The translations under genes were made by a program, and so were the position numbers. Positions 43,542 to 53,500 of a stretch of DNA of 64,000 nucleotides are shown in pieces. Position 1 is the stretch's first letter. Every line of letters begins with the position of its first letter. The notes under the pieces were generated by a model. The model did no database searches. It was not told the origin of the DNA and saw only the letters and a program-made list of their open reading frames with translations. The stretch spans positions 1 to 64,000 of the forward strand of contig JAFMDF010000006.1 of assembly GCA_017857395.1 (NCBI GenBank). Direction: 5' to 3'. Source of the DNA: Bacteroidota bacterium. Lineage in GTDB: Bacteria; Bacteroidota; Bacteroidia; Chitinophagales; Saprospiraceae.

Positions 43542-45374
43542 TTAATCCCCATGACAAACGATACATTCAAAACTTGGAAATTTGTATTGAGTAATGGTTT
43601 CTCCGTTAACGTCTATCGGTTTGTGGCAAGATTCACAAGCCACTTCAACATGTTTCCCTTCTAGTGGGAAAGCGGTATTATCGTGATTAAAATCGTCCAT
43701 GCCCCAGTTATTGACGCCGTGACAACGAGCGCAATCGGTAATGCCTGCGACTTCAAATTGAGTACCGTGGACATTTTCGTGACAACTCGCACATTCCATC
43801 GGAGTTTCTACAAAACCAGCCCATTGATTTTCTCCATTGGCGACATCTGCCGTATGACATTCCAAGCAAGCCACTTCGGCATGTGCGCCTTCTAGGGCAA
43901 ATTCAGTTAGGGTATGGTCGAACAAATTATCCGTCCAATTATCATTGGTATGACAAGTGGTGCATTCTTGATTAGGGTAAAATTCGGCGGCAATAAATCC
44001 TTCGTGTACATCTTCATGACAATCGACACAACGTTCCCCAATATTTCGGAATTCCCATTTGTCATCTGGTAAATGACAAGCAAAACAAGGCGTTGCAATA
44101 TGCGCACCTTCTAATGGGAACTTCGTTTCTTGGTGATTTTCTATCGTAAATAAAGACCCTTTAAAACCATCTACGGTATGACATTCCGCACAATCTGGCG
44201 TAAACCCTGTAGCCGCTACCATAAATTGTCCTTCGTGATAATCCTCATGACAATCTACACATTGACTATGCGCTAAAGGGTCGGTCAAATTAGTGGTATG
44301 GCATTCTTTACAATCTACTTCTCGGTGTATTCCTTCTAGTGGATAATCGGTTCTGTTGTGGTCAAAAACGTCCAAATCCACCGAGACCCAAGCCTGTTCA
44401 TTATGACATTCGATACAGTTTGTCCCAAATTTATTATCATGCACATCTTCGTGACATTCGACACAATCATTCGTTTGGATGCCCATTCTATCTTGGAACA
44501 TGTCTACTAAACTTTCATTTTGACTATGACATTCAAAGCAATCCGTTTGCTGATGCGCTCCTTTTAATGGAAAATTGGTGGTATTATGGTCAAACCGACG
44601 AATTCTCCGCAGAGAGGTAAAAGACTCTGTGGAGTGACATTGTTTGCAATTGGTGCCTAAGTTATTCTCATGCACATCATCGTGACAACTGATACAATTG
44701 TTAAATTCTAAGCCTGTGAAAACTTGGAATTCTTTGCCATTCCTCGTCTCTTTTTGGTGGCATTCAATACATTCTACGTCAACATGTTTACCTGTTAATG
44801 GATATTCTGTGTCATCATGGTCAAAAAAAGTAGCAGGTGCAAAAGCTTCTGTATCATGACAGGAAGCACAATCTTGTGTCGATAAAGTATTTTGGTGGAC
44901 ATCTTCGTGACAGGAAATACAATCGTGTTCCAAGCCTAAAAAAGTATCTTCCCGTTTCTTAATGTCCGCATCTGCAATAAATTCAGGAATATGACATTCT
45001 CGACAATCAATTTTAAGATGGCCTCCTGTTAATTCATAGCTCGTCAAATCATGGTCGAAATTATCTTCATCAAATCTGGACATATCAAATTTTCGACCGT
45101 GGTGTTCACTATGACAGGTGGCGCAATCTTTACCCTTCACTTCTTTCGAAGCGTGAAATCCTCTATTTTGGTCTGTTAAGTCTTGAATTTCTTCGTGACA
45201 AGCCAGACATTTGGTATTCGTTACTTTATTTCCTAAATCATGGCATTGGGTACAGTTTCTAATTCCTTCTAAATCGGCATGGGCGGTTGTTAAATCCCCT
45301 GGAGAGATTTGTCCGCTCGCATTTGTTAGGAACAAGATGCTTAATAGAATGATATTTAAAATGCCTTTTTTCAT
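43542..45374 (-). CDS. 23-heme multiheme cytochrome c
   Basis: The 610-residue protein has a clean Sec signal peptide (MKKGILNIILLSILFLTNAS) and 23 CxxCH motifs from Cys41 to the C-terminus. Repeated units carry FPLxGxH...C..CH and CHEDVH motifs, which supply distal His ligands for bis-His hemes. It is homologous to the 28-heme protein but more diverged between units. The family is probably periplasmic or surface-attached and conducts electrons between the inner membrane and outer partners. Upstream at 45444-45496 is a conserved leader motif shared with the b-type cytochrome gene, which suggests common regulation. Confidence 0.92.
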   Translation of the reverse strand: MKKGILNIILLSILFLTNASGQISPGDLTTAHADLEGIRNCTQCHDLGNKVTNTKCLACHEEIQDLTDQNRGFHASKEVKGKDCATCHSEHHGRKFDMSRFDEDNFDHDLTSYELTGGHLKIDCRECHIPEFIADADIKKREDTFLGLEHDCISCHEDVHQNTLSTQDCASCHDTEAFAPATFFDHDDTEYPLTGKHVDVECIECHQKETRNGKEFQVFTGLEFNNCISCHDDVHENNLGTNCKQCHSTESFTSLRRIRRFDHNTTNFPLKGAHQQTDCFECHSQNESLVDMFQDRMGIQTNDCVECHEDVHDNKFGTNCIECHNEQAWVSVDLDVFDHNRTDYPLEGIHREVDCKECHTTNLTDPLAHSQCVDCHEDYHEGQFMVAATGFTPDCAECHTVDGFKGSLFTIENHQETKFPLEGAHIATPCFACHLPDDKWEFRNIGERCVDCHEDVHEGFIAAEFYPNQECTTCHTNDNWTDNLFDHTLTEFALEGAHAEVACLECHTADVANGENQWAGFVETPMECASCHENVHGTQFEVAGITDCARCHGVNNWGMDDFNHDNTAFPLEGKHVEVACESCHKPIDVNGETITQYKFPSFECIVCHGD

Positions 45375-45443
45375 GTAATGCTGATTGCTTGTTTTAATTT
45401 TTGGACAGGGTGTTTAGAAATTATCCTAATATGGACATACGAT

Positions 45444-45496
45444 AACCCATTACGGAGTGGAAGTTAGGGGGGGTTGCCTGAGTAGAAAATATATTA
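45444..45496 (-). promoter_or_regulatory. CAGGCAAC leader motif upstream of the 23-heme cytochrome
   Basis: Read on the minus strand: TATATTTTC (possible -7 box), then CAGGCAACC, a C-rich tract CCCTAACTTCC, then CCGTAATGGG. The motif ends 70 nt before the start codon. Similar sequences lie at 49729-49785, 57561-57600, 61093-61130 and, on the plus strand, 61341-61385. Confidence 0.5.
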
Positions 45497-45628
45497 GTGA
45501 AATAATTATAATCTTGAAAAGTAATCTATTATTGAGAAGCCTTTGATGTTTTAAATATAGTTGAAACTAAATATATTTAAATTAGTAAGAAGACTGATAA
45601 ATTACCTTTTATTTAAAAGCAACCCAAT

Positions 45629-46753
45629 ATGGATAACAAAGAAAATAAGCGTTTCAATATTTTTAATATCATTCCTAAAGGATACTTAAGAGAAGAATTC
45701 CACAGCACTTTTCTGAAAAGTTTGTTATCGAGCGAAGACAATCCACAATATGGATAAGATTTATTCTTTTTATTTATCAATTGTTTAAATAATGCTAAAA
45801 AGAAAGATTGTCCTGTAATCGAACTCGATGACTTTTCAAGCTACAAAATAGAAACTGAAAAGAAAAAAATTGATATTTTAATTACAGGTAAAAAGAAAGA
45901 CAAAGACGATAAGAAATCCTTTATCATAATAGAAAATAAAATTAACGATGCTCCAGACAGACCTCGCCAGTTAATAAGATATTTTGAGGGAAAAGAAGAA
46001 GATGGTGATGTAAAAGCTATTGTTTATTTACCATTAACAGAATATAAAACCCCAAATGATAAAGAGGTCTTTCCTGAAAAATTAGCTAGCCGACTTATAG
46101 AACTTCCTGTTTTTAAAGAAAATGGGAAATCATTAATTAATGGATGGATTGAAAAAAGTATAGAGTTCATTAAGACGAATAAAAATAACTCTTTTGGTGC
46201 TCATTGTATTCTAGAAAACTACAAATCTTTCTTAGATAAGAAACTTGAAAAAGAAAAAGAGTTACTGAAATTAGGACAAGAATTGGGAAAATTAAATACC
46301 ACAGGAAGTTATGAACATCTTATGCCAGAATTCATAGTAAAAACGATTGGAAAAGAATCTGGTTTATATGATTTTTATAATAATTATGGGTTTGAGGTAC
46401 AAAAAGATTGGACAAAGAAAACATGTTATTTTAAATTCTATACACCTAAAACGTCGCTAAATAAAATCATTCCCAATGTGATTAGAATATCATCTAATCA
46501 GAAAGAATCAATTATCCACTTATGGGCTAGTATTGATGGAATAGCGAGTCTCGAAAAGATAAAAGAATTTTTAGAAAATGTGAATGCACTTTCTGATTTT
46601 GATGAAGAGGAATATAGTATTAAAAAAGGTAAAAAACAACGAGGCTATATCAGAGAATTTAAGACTACTCCACAAGGTTTTGAAAAGATGAGAGATTTTA
46701 TGATAAATGACTTTGTTCCTAAAATATTATCAATCAAGCCGCCAACTGAATAG
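45629..46753 (+). pseudogene. PD-(D/E)XK nuclease-family gene broken by one TAA
   Basis: Starting at ATG 45629, 42 codons (MDNKENKRFNIFNIIPKGYL...) reach TAA 45755-45757. The same frame then runs on as DLFFLFINCLNNAKKKD and stays open to 46753, 374 codons in all. The second part has a PD-(D/E)XK nuclease core: KKIDILI, then FIIIENKIN (Asp, and Glu-x-Lys). Family members have FLKxLLDP..HGLGDLFLKLFL around the break, so the TAA removes one residue from a conserved segment. The C-terminal 157 residues could be made separately from ATG 46283. It is the only plus-strand gene inside the electron-transfer cluster, so it looks inserted. A restriction or defence role is possible but unproven. Confidence 0.75.
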
Positions 46754-47312
46754 TCTCCAAAGTAATCACGCCTAAAGGATTAGTTTTTCCTTCAATAGTG
46801 ACCAAAGCAGACCAATAAGATTTGACAATATCATTAATGAGGTGTTCTGGAACATAAATAAAATAAACGGCTTTGCTTTCGGGGTCTTGTAAATAAATTT
46901 CTCCTTGTTGAGCATTAGCTTGTGTTAAAATACCTTTTAATTGAATAGGTATTTCCGTATCTGAAACTACGTTGTCCTTAGTAGTAGCTTTTAATTGAGC
47001 AAGTAATGCTTCAAATTGTAGCTTCAAATCTTCTGGCGGATGATTATTAAGGCCTAGTTTAGCAAAATAAGCAGCTTGTTCCTGATTACCTGCTTGTAAA
47101 GCTAGCCAACCTGCACTTCGTAATAAAACGAATTTCCAAAACCTATTTTTTTCATTTCCACTGTAAAACATTTTAAGTGCGGCTTCTTTTTCTAATAAAT
47201 AAGCTTTATTAATTAGTGTAGTATAAGTGGACATATCTCCTTTGTTCTTTGCTCTATCCGCAAAGTCAACAAATTCCATAGCTGTTTCATGTAATACTTT
47301 AATCAGATTCAT
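46734..47312 (-). CDS. hypothetical helical protein
   Basis: The protein has 192 residues. The N-terminal 110 residues are helical and TPR-like (KVLHETAMEFVDFADRAKNK and LLRSAGWLALQAGNQEQAAY), and the C-terminal 60 form a beta-rich part (GILTQANAQQGEIYLQDPES and VTIEGKTNPLGVITLE). There is no signal peptide. I do not recognise a family. Its 3' end overlaps the nuclease pseudogene by 20 bp on the opposite strand. It follows the Fe-S flavoprotein gene by 71 bp on the same strand and may be co-transcribed with it, but it has no visible redox motif. Confidence 0.55.
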   Translation of the reverse strand: MNLIKVLHETAMEFVDFADRAKNKGDMSTYTTLINKAYLLEKEAALKMFYSGNEKNRFWKFVLLRSAGWLALQAGNQEQAAYFAKLGLNNHPPEDLKLQFEALLAQLKATTKDNVVSDTEIPIQLKGILTQANAQQGEIYLQDPESKAVYFIYVPEHLINDIVKSYWSALVTIEGKTNPLGVITLETIQLAA

Positions 47313-47383
47313 TTTTGAACGATTTTAGTTTTTGGCTGACCAAATTCTGTAACTATTACAAATGTACAGAAAAAGTAGCTACA

Positions 47384-48709
47384 TCAATACTTCTTCATCG
47401 TATACCCAAACCGCTTGGTAATCTCCACCCCAGCTTTCTGCAAAAACTGAGTAGGCAACTCCCCACCTGCAAAAATGAAAACCATATCGTTTTTAAGTAC
47501 TTCTGCCGTTTCTTTACCAGTAGTAGATAACAAAATATTTGCTGGATTAATTTTCAATAAATTACTATTATACTTCACGACCAATCTCTTTTGTTCAATG
47601 GCGGCTAATACTTTATCTCGATTTTTGGGCTTCAATCGGCTAAACTTATCTTTTCGATAAGATAAAGTCACTTCATTTTCGTCCATCAGCGAAAGTGCCG
47701 CTTCAATCGCCGAATCTCCACCACCAACTACGACCACTTTTTTGTCATTAATATTTTCAGGTTCTAATAAACGATAAGCTACTTTTTCAGAAATCTCCCC
47801 CGGAATATTTAATTTTCTAGGACTACCTCTTCTGCCAATCGCTATCAAGACATTTTTGGTTGAAATGACCTCGCCGTGAATGGTGATAATTTTAAAATAA
47901 TCCTTCACAGGTTTAATTTCTTCCACCTTCGTTTTATCCCGAATTGTAATGTCATTTTTAGTTAAAGCATCCTCCCAAATTTTCAATAATTCGCCTTTAT
48001 TGGTGTCAAATAGTTTGACTTTTCCATATAAGGGCAAATCCATTGGAGCGGTCATCACAATTTTGGAACGAGGAAAAGTAAAGACCGTACCACCCAAAGT
48101 ATCTTGCTCTAAAGTCAAAAATTTTATGCCCAACTTTTTGGCCATTAAGGAACCTGAAATACCAGCTGGTCCTGCGCCAATAATGATTAAGTCATACTCC
48201 GCTTCCCCTCTTTTGGTTTTCAGTTTAGCAATATTTTCTACCGCATTTTTTCCCTGCTCTACACTATTTTTTATCAACCCCATGCCGCCCAATTCTCCTG
48301 CTATATAAACGCCTCCAACATTCGTCTCGTACTTTTCGTTGACATGTGGGAGGTCAACCCCGCGTTTTGCAGTGCCAATCACCAAAGATATCGCCTCAAC
48401 TGGGCAAGAATGGAAACAAGCTCCATGCCCCACACAGTTAGAAGATTGGATTAAAGTCGCTTGTCCGTCCACAATTCCGATAATGTCCTTCTCTGGACAG
48501 GCAGTCACACAAGCAGCACTTTTGATGCAAGTGTTTAAGTCGATGACTGGATGCAAAGAGACAGGTTCATGTAAGCCTTCTTCTTTTGCTTTTTCAATTT
48601 TGGCTTTTACTCTTTGGGACTCTTGCTTTAATTTTTTTAGGTAGAAATAAACGATTCCACCACAAAAAAGAAAGACTGACCCGTATATGATTAATTGTTC
48701 TAAAAGCAT
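47384..48709 (-). CDS. membrane-anchored Fe-S / FAD oxidoreductase
   Basis: I use ATG 48709, giving 441 residues; an in-frame ATG further up would make the N-terminus from a heptamer repeat. It has one N-terminal transmembrane helix (about 5-24) and a ferredoxin-like domain. A thioredoxin-reductase-like flavin domain follows, with FAD motif DLIIIGAGPAGISG (near 174) and an NAD(P) motif VVVGGGDSAIEAAL. In both Fe-S motifs the second canonical Cys is replaced (C61-x2-S-x2-C67-x3-C71-P and C92-x2-H-x2-C98-x3-C102-P), which I believe is usual for this subfamily. It should pass electrons from NAD(P)H through FAD and Fe-S clusters to the membrane partner encoded 76 bp upstream. Confidence 0.82.
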   Translation of the reverse strand: MLLEQLIIYGSVFLFCGGIVYFYLKKLKQESQRVKAKIEKAKEEGLHEPVSLHPVIDLNTCIKSAACVTACPEKDIIGIVDGQATLIQSSNCVGHGACFHSCPVEAISLVIGTAKRGVDLPHVNEKYETNVGGVYIAGELGGMGLIKNSVEQGKNAVENIAKLKTKRGEAEYDLIIIGAGPAGISGSLMAKKLGIKFLTLEQDTLGGTVFTFPRSKIVMTAPMDLPLYGKVKLFDTNKGELLKIWEDALTKNDITIRDKTKVEEIKPVKDYFKIITIHGEVISTKNVLIAIGRRGSPRKLNIPGEISEKVAYRLLEPENINDKKVVVVGGGDSAIEAALSLMDENEVTLSYRKDKFSRLKPKNRDKVLAAIEQKRLVVKYNSNLLKINPANILLSTTGKETAEVLKNDMVFIFAGGELPTQFLQKAGVEITKRFGYTMKKY

Positions 48710-48714
48710 ATTAT

Positions 48715-48754
48715 AGTGATGAGTGATGAGTGATGAGTGATGAGTGATGAGTGG
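48715..48754. repeat. heptamer tandem repeat AGTGATG
   Basis: Five exact copies of AGTGATG run from 48715 to 48749, followed by a partial copy, immediately upstream of the Fe-S flavoprotein start codon. Length changes here could alter spacing to the ribosome or promoter. Confidence 0.9.
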
Positions 48755-48785
48755 TTGAACATTCATCATTTATCTTTCATCGTTT

Positions 48786-49634
48786 TTAAAAAATCCACTT
48801 ATAGCCAAAAGCCAAAGTAATCCCTACATGAATGACCATAATCACCAACATAATAATAGCAAACGGTAAATGTGCCACATGCCAATATTTGAACAATTGT
48901 TTCATCGTTTGGAGTCGCCCAATTCTATTATTGAGTGCCAATTCATTTTTTACCAATTGGATAATCTCTTTAGATTCCTTTTTGGGTAAATTATTGGTTT
49001 TTAAAGTTTGCTTCACTCGATTAATAGTTTGTCTATCTGCAAAATAACGACCAAAAATACCCGAATTGCTAGCCGAACCATTGCCGACTAAAACGCCATT
49101 AAATAGAGCCATATCCAACTGATAATTTTGACTTAAAATTTGGTCAATCTCTGATTTTAGTGCTTGGACCTCTTCCAAACTCATTTCTTTTCCTTCTTCT
49201 GTATGTGGAATTTGCACATATATATACCTGCCAATCACGCCACTTGCAACCACCGCTACCATACTCCAAAAAGAAATCGAAACAATACCACCAAACTTAA
49301 AAGCGGTATGAAATAAAACCATAATAGGCCCAAGTGTACACAAGAAAATGTGAAACTCCAGCCAATATTTTAAACGCCCAAGACGTGCTAAAAACTTATA
49401 TCTTTTTTTTGCGATATAGCCAAAAACGCCAATTAGAATCAATAAAGTGCCGACAATGCCAAGCCCATGTCCGAACAAACCACTTGGTTTGAAATAATCG
49501 TGATTGGGATGATAAAACCGTTCTTCCATAGGTGTCACATAATAAGGCAAGCCTATGTAAAAGAGGTAAATAGTTGTAATGACCACAATTATTACCAAAG
49601 TGGAAATATACATCTGATGTGCTAGTTTAGACAT
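48786..49634 (-). CDS. b-type membrane cytochrome-like protein
   Basis: The 282-residue protein has about five transmembrane helices: 8-28, 55-75, 90-110, 118-140 and 255-277. Histidines that could bind heme b sit in or near helices: HGLG, EFHIFL, VLFHTAFK and, in the last helix, YWHVAHLPFAIIM followed by VIHVG. A cytoplasmic loop (about 145-235) links helices 4 and 5. The pattern fits ferric-reductase-like or NapH/cytochrome b-type quinol or electron carriers. It is the first gene of the cluster, 76 bp before the Fe-S flavoprotein gene, so the two likely form an inner-membrane electron entry point. A conserved leader motif lies upstream. Confidence 0.7.
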   Translation of the reverse strand: MSKLAHQMYISTLVIIVVITTIYLFYIGLPYYVTPMEERFYHPNHDYFKPSGLFGHGLGIVGTLLILIGVFGYIAKKRYKFLARLGRLKYWLEFHIFLCTLGPIMVLFHTAFKFGGIVSISFWSMVAVVASGVIGRYIYVQIPHTEEGKEMSLEEVQALKSEIDQILSQNYQLDMALFNGVLVGNGSASNSGIFGRYFADRQTINRVKQTLKTNNLPKKESKEIIQLVKNELALNNRIGRLQTMKQLFKYWHVAHLPFAIIMLVIMVIHVGITLAFGYKWIF

Positions 49635-49728
49635 AACACTTTCTGATTTTAGGATTTAAAACATTCGATAAATAATAGACTTCTAAATTGAATTATAATG
49701 AAAATTCCTATTTAGATTTTTTCGATTG

Positions 49729-49785
49729 TAGCCCAATACGGAAGGTAGGGTAGGGCAGGTTGCCTAGTGGGAAAATATATTTTAG
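49729..49785 (-). promoter_or_regulatory. CAGGCAAC-type leader motif upstream of the b-type cytochrome
   Basis: Read on the minus strand: TATATTTTC, then TAGGCAACC, a CCCTACCCTACCTT tract and CCGTATTGGGC. It is closely similar to 45444-45496 and ends 95 nt before the start codon. The rest of the 447-bp gap (49635-50080) shows no gene. Confidence 0.5.
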
Positions 49786-50080
49786 TAATCGGGAATCAGG
49801 AAGTGAAAAAAGAGGCTGGAAGCCATGGTGATGTGAAGGACATAATCAAAAAACTCTAGCTATTTTATTGCTATGCTTAGTTTAAATTATTATAAAATTC
49901 ATGCCCTAAGTAATAGATTTATTGGAAGTATATAGGCTATTGAAAAAGCTAGCATTTTTTTCTTTTTGAACAGAAGTATGCTATTAGCGTCAGGTACTAT
50001 TAATAATTGTTTACCTTTATTTGCATTACCTCAGTTTTTTAATTATTGAATCTCCTTTTTGTTAACTAAAAAAAGTATTG

Positions 50081-50407
50081 ATGAAACGTAAACACTTATA
50101 CCTCTTACTAGCAATTCTCGGCATTTCTTGGACATGGTATTATAATATTCAATTTTTTCAAACGGCAACAGACACTTCCCTATCGAATTTCATTGCGCAA
50201 TGTTTAACGACGCTGCCAGCTCAATCTATTGGAGCAGATATTACGGTTGTTTGCCTTACTTTTTTTGCTTGGATGATTCCAGAAGCACTTCGCTTAAAAA
50301 TGAAATTTTGGTGGGTATTTATTCCGTTAACTTTTCTGATTGCCATTGCTTTTTCCTTTCCTTTATTTTTATATTTTAGAGAACGAAAATTGGAAAAAGC
50401 CCTGTAA
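50081..50407 (+). CDS. DUF2834 membrane protein
   Basis: The protein has 108 residues starting at ATG 50081 and three transmembrane helices (about 5-22, 50-70 and 78-98). It carries the DUF2834 pattern: YYNIQFFQ, PAQSIGADITVV, MIPEALRLKMKFWW and FPLFLYFRE. The family is widespread in cyanobacteria and Bacteroidota, and its function is unknown. Its stop codon is inside a terminator hairpin. It is convergent with the large propeller-protein gene at 50539-53766. Confidence 0.8.
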   Translation: MKRKHLYLLLAILGISWTWYYNIQFFQTATDTSLSNFIAQCLTTLPAQSIGADITVVCLTFFAWMIPEALRLKMKFWWVFIPLTFLIAIAFSFPLFLYFRERKLEKAL

Positions 50408-50430
50408 AGATGGACTTTACAAGGCTTTTT
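50394..50430. terminator. bidirectional terminator hairpin
   Basis: The stem AAAAAGCC-TGTAAAG with CTTTACA-GGCTTTTT (one mismatch) overlaps the DUF2834 stop codon and is followed by a T-run. The A-run on the left serves the minus strand. Confidence 0.8.
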
Positions 50431-50465
50431 AATTAAAATAGAATGGACGCTATTCCAAAAGAATT

Positions 50466-50498
50466 AGTGCTTCCAGAACTCTAAGTTCTGGAAGCACT
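50466..50498. repeat. TTCCAGAACTT palindrome, intergenic copy
   Basis: Perfect 15-bp arms (AGTGCTTCCAGAACT and complement) around CTA lie between convergent genes. This is the same family as the palindrome inside the DUF2332 gene (32441-32473). Confidence 0.85.
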
Positions 50499-50538
50499 TT
50501 CCATCTTATTTACTGATGTTCTAGAAGGCTATAAATAG

Positions 50539-53500
50539 CTATTCCAAACCAAACAAATCAAACTCCATCGCTTTCACTTTTGCCTGATATTCTACCCAAT
50601 CTCCCTTAAAAAAAGCGTCAATCTCCGCCAACGATTTAGTGACCGCTTTTTCTGCTTTATCAATTGCTATCTGTGCATTAGGGGTTGGTTTGCCATAAGA
50701 ACTTCTCAAATACCGCTGTGCTGTTCCCATCACTGCATTAAGTGTATTAGGATTTCGTTGAATGCCTTTTAAGTTTTCTTTATCCACATAGCTAATAATC
50801 AAATCTTCCAATTGTTTTTTGGTCGATTTATTCAATTTAGCCATTGCTTTTTTAGTGGTATCTTGCACCGTTTCGGTCAGTTTTTCAATCAACTCCACCT
50901 TCTTTTTCGCCTTTTTCAATTTATTAAAAGCAGTCGTTGCTTTTTCCATCATGGATACCAAATTATCATAAGCTACGCCTAAATCTTTCACATCTTGTTC
51001 GGTCACATCTGTAACTCTTGGGTCTAATTTTACTTCAACCTCCGCTTGACCAGTTGCCTCGCCATATTGTGCAACCAAGGTATATTTACCAGGTAAAACA
51101 TTCATACCGCTTGGCAAATCTTGGTCTGGTTTTGGGTCTCTTCTGCTAGGTCTTTGCAAACCATCTGCTCGCATATTCCATCCAATTTGTACCAAACCTT
51201 TTTTATCTACTTTTCTAGAAAATTTTCGGATAGTATCTCCTTTGACATCAATCACAAAACATTTGATTTTATCTGCCTTCTTCTTTTTATCTTTTTTAGG
51301 CGTATCATCCGCTTTATCCACCATTACTTCTTTAGCCCCTTTTTTCTTCTTTTTGCGGTTCTTTTTAGGTGCTACTTTATCTACCATTTTCTTCTTATCA
51401 GCATCTTTTGCATCAGGCTTAATCCAAAGATTTAAACCAGCATTTGTCCCTTTATTATCACCCACAAATTCTGCTTGTCCGATAAAACGGATTCCTTGAT
51501 AAGAACGATAATTGGATAAATAACCATCCGTCCCAGATAATACGGCAAAGTCTTTAGTGCTATATTTTGCTTTTGCATATTCTCGTAGCGGAGAAATATC
51601 ATCTATGACCCAAAAAGCACGACCGAAAGTTCCCAATACTAAATCATCAAAAGTGGATTGAATTTTCATATCTCGAATCTGTACCGAAGGCAAGCCATTA
51701 TTCCATTTATGCCACTTTCCACCTTTATCAAAGGAAATATATAAACCAGCATCCGTTCCTAAAAATAATAGATTCGGTTCTTTTTGGTCTTGTACTACTG
51801 AAGTGACAAAACTAGTCACATCATTATCATCTACTAATCGACGCCAAGTTGCTCCATAATCCGTCGTATGGTATAAGTAAGCCGACCAGTCATTTTGTCG
51901 ATAATTATTCACGACAACAAAAGCTTCGCCTGCATTTTTGGTAGACACTTCAATTTGTGGAATCCAAGCCGTTTTAGGTAATTGCGGCATCCGACTAATT
52001 AAATTCGTCCAATTTGCGCCGCCATCTTTGGTAATTTGCACATTGCCATCATCTGTTCCAACCCAAATCACTTTTTCATCAACTGGACTTGGCGCAATCA
52101 CGATAATACAAGTATTATTTTCTGCATTGGTCGCATCAATCGTCAATCCACCAGAAATATCTTGATGTTGTTTGCTGGTATCGTTGGTTGTTAAATCAGG
52201 CGAAATAATATCCCAACTTTCTCCACAATCCGTACTATAGTGCACAAATTGACTACCAAAATAAATCCCACAATTCGTATTTGGTTTGATGGCAAAAGCT
52301 GCATTCCAATTATATCTAAGCGCAGTTGTATCCGGACTATTCGGCTTAATAAATCGACTTACACCCGTTTCTCTATCCACTAATCCCATATTGCCACCTT
52401 GCGACATGGCATAGACATAACGATTGTCATCTGGTTTAGGGGCAGAATCAAATCCATCTCCAAAAAAGATTTCTTGCCAGTCGGCATTGGTAATCCCTCC
52501 TCTTTTTAAAGTAAAAGCAGGCCCTGCCCAAGTTCCATTATCTTGCATGCCACCATAAATATTATACGGAAAATCATCATCTACATTCACATGGTAAAAC
52601 TGGCCAACAGGTAAATTGGTTACAAAGCGCCAAGTATCTCCGCCATCTTTAGAAATATTCATTCCCCCATCATTTCCATCAATTAAATACATTGGATTGG
52701 TTGGCGAAATCCAGAAAGCATGGTGGTCAGGGTGGACGTTATTGCCATAATCAGCGATAATATCAAACGTTTTTCCACCATCCGTACTTCGAGAAACATA
52801 AGTATATAAACTGTAAACTCGATTTTCATTTTTATGGTCAACAAAAATATCGTAGTAATAAAAAGGTCGATTCCCAATATTTCGGTGAGAAGAATGCTTT
52901 TTCCAAGTTGCACCACCATCCATAGATTTAAATAGGGCATTTTCTTTCGCTTCAATTAAAGCATAGACCACTTTGGGATTAGAAGGGGCAAAAGACAAGC
53001 CCATTCGACCTAAATTTCCTTTCGGTAAACCTTCTTTGTCGGTTAATTTCTTCCAACTCGCTCCACCATCATAGGTAATATACATGCCTGAACCTGGACC
53101 ACCACTATTAAAAAAAGCAGGGGTTCGACCAAATTCCCACATCGCCGCAATCAATTTATTTGGATTATTTGGGTCCACCACCAAATCGGCAATTCCAACG
53201 CCTTCATTTACATATAGGACTTTATCCCAATTATTGCCACCGTCGGTTGTTTTAAAAACACCTCGACTTTCGCTAGTTCCCCATTGTGCGCCTTGTGCGC
53301 CCACATACACCGTTCCCGGTCGAGTTTCATCAATAATTATTCGGTGAATCACTCTGGTTTCTTTCAAACCTTTAAAGGTCCACGTCTTCCCTCCATCAAT
53401 AGATTTGAAAATTCCAGCGCCACTATTTTGCGAGTTTCGAGGGTTTCCTTCTCCTGTTCCGACCCAAATTTCCGCAGGATTGGCTTGATTAATTTTAACA

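Noticed and set aside
48715-48754. Heptamer tandem repeat considered as a CRISPR-like array
   Set aside because: The units are 7 bp with no spacers, so it is a simple tandem repeat.
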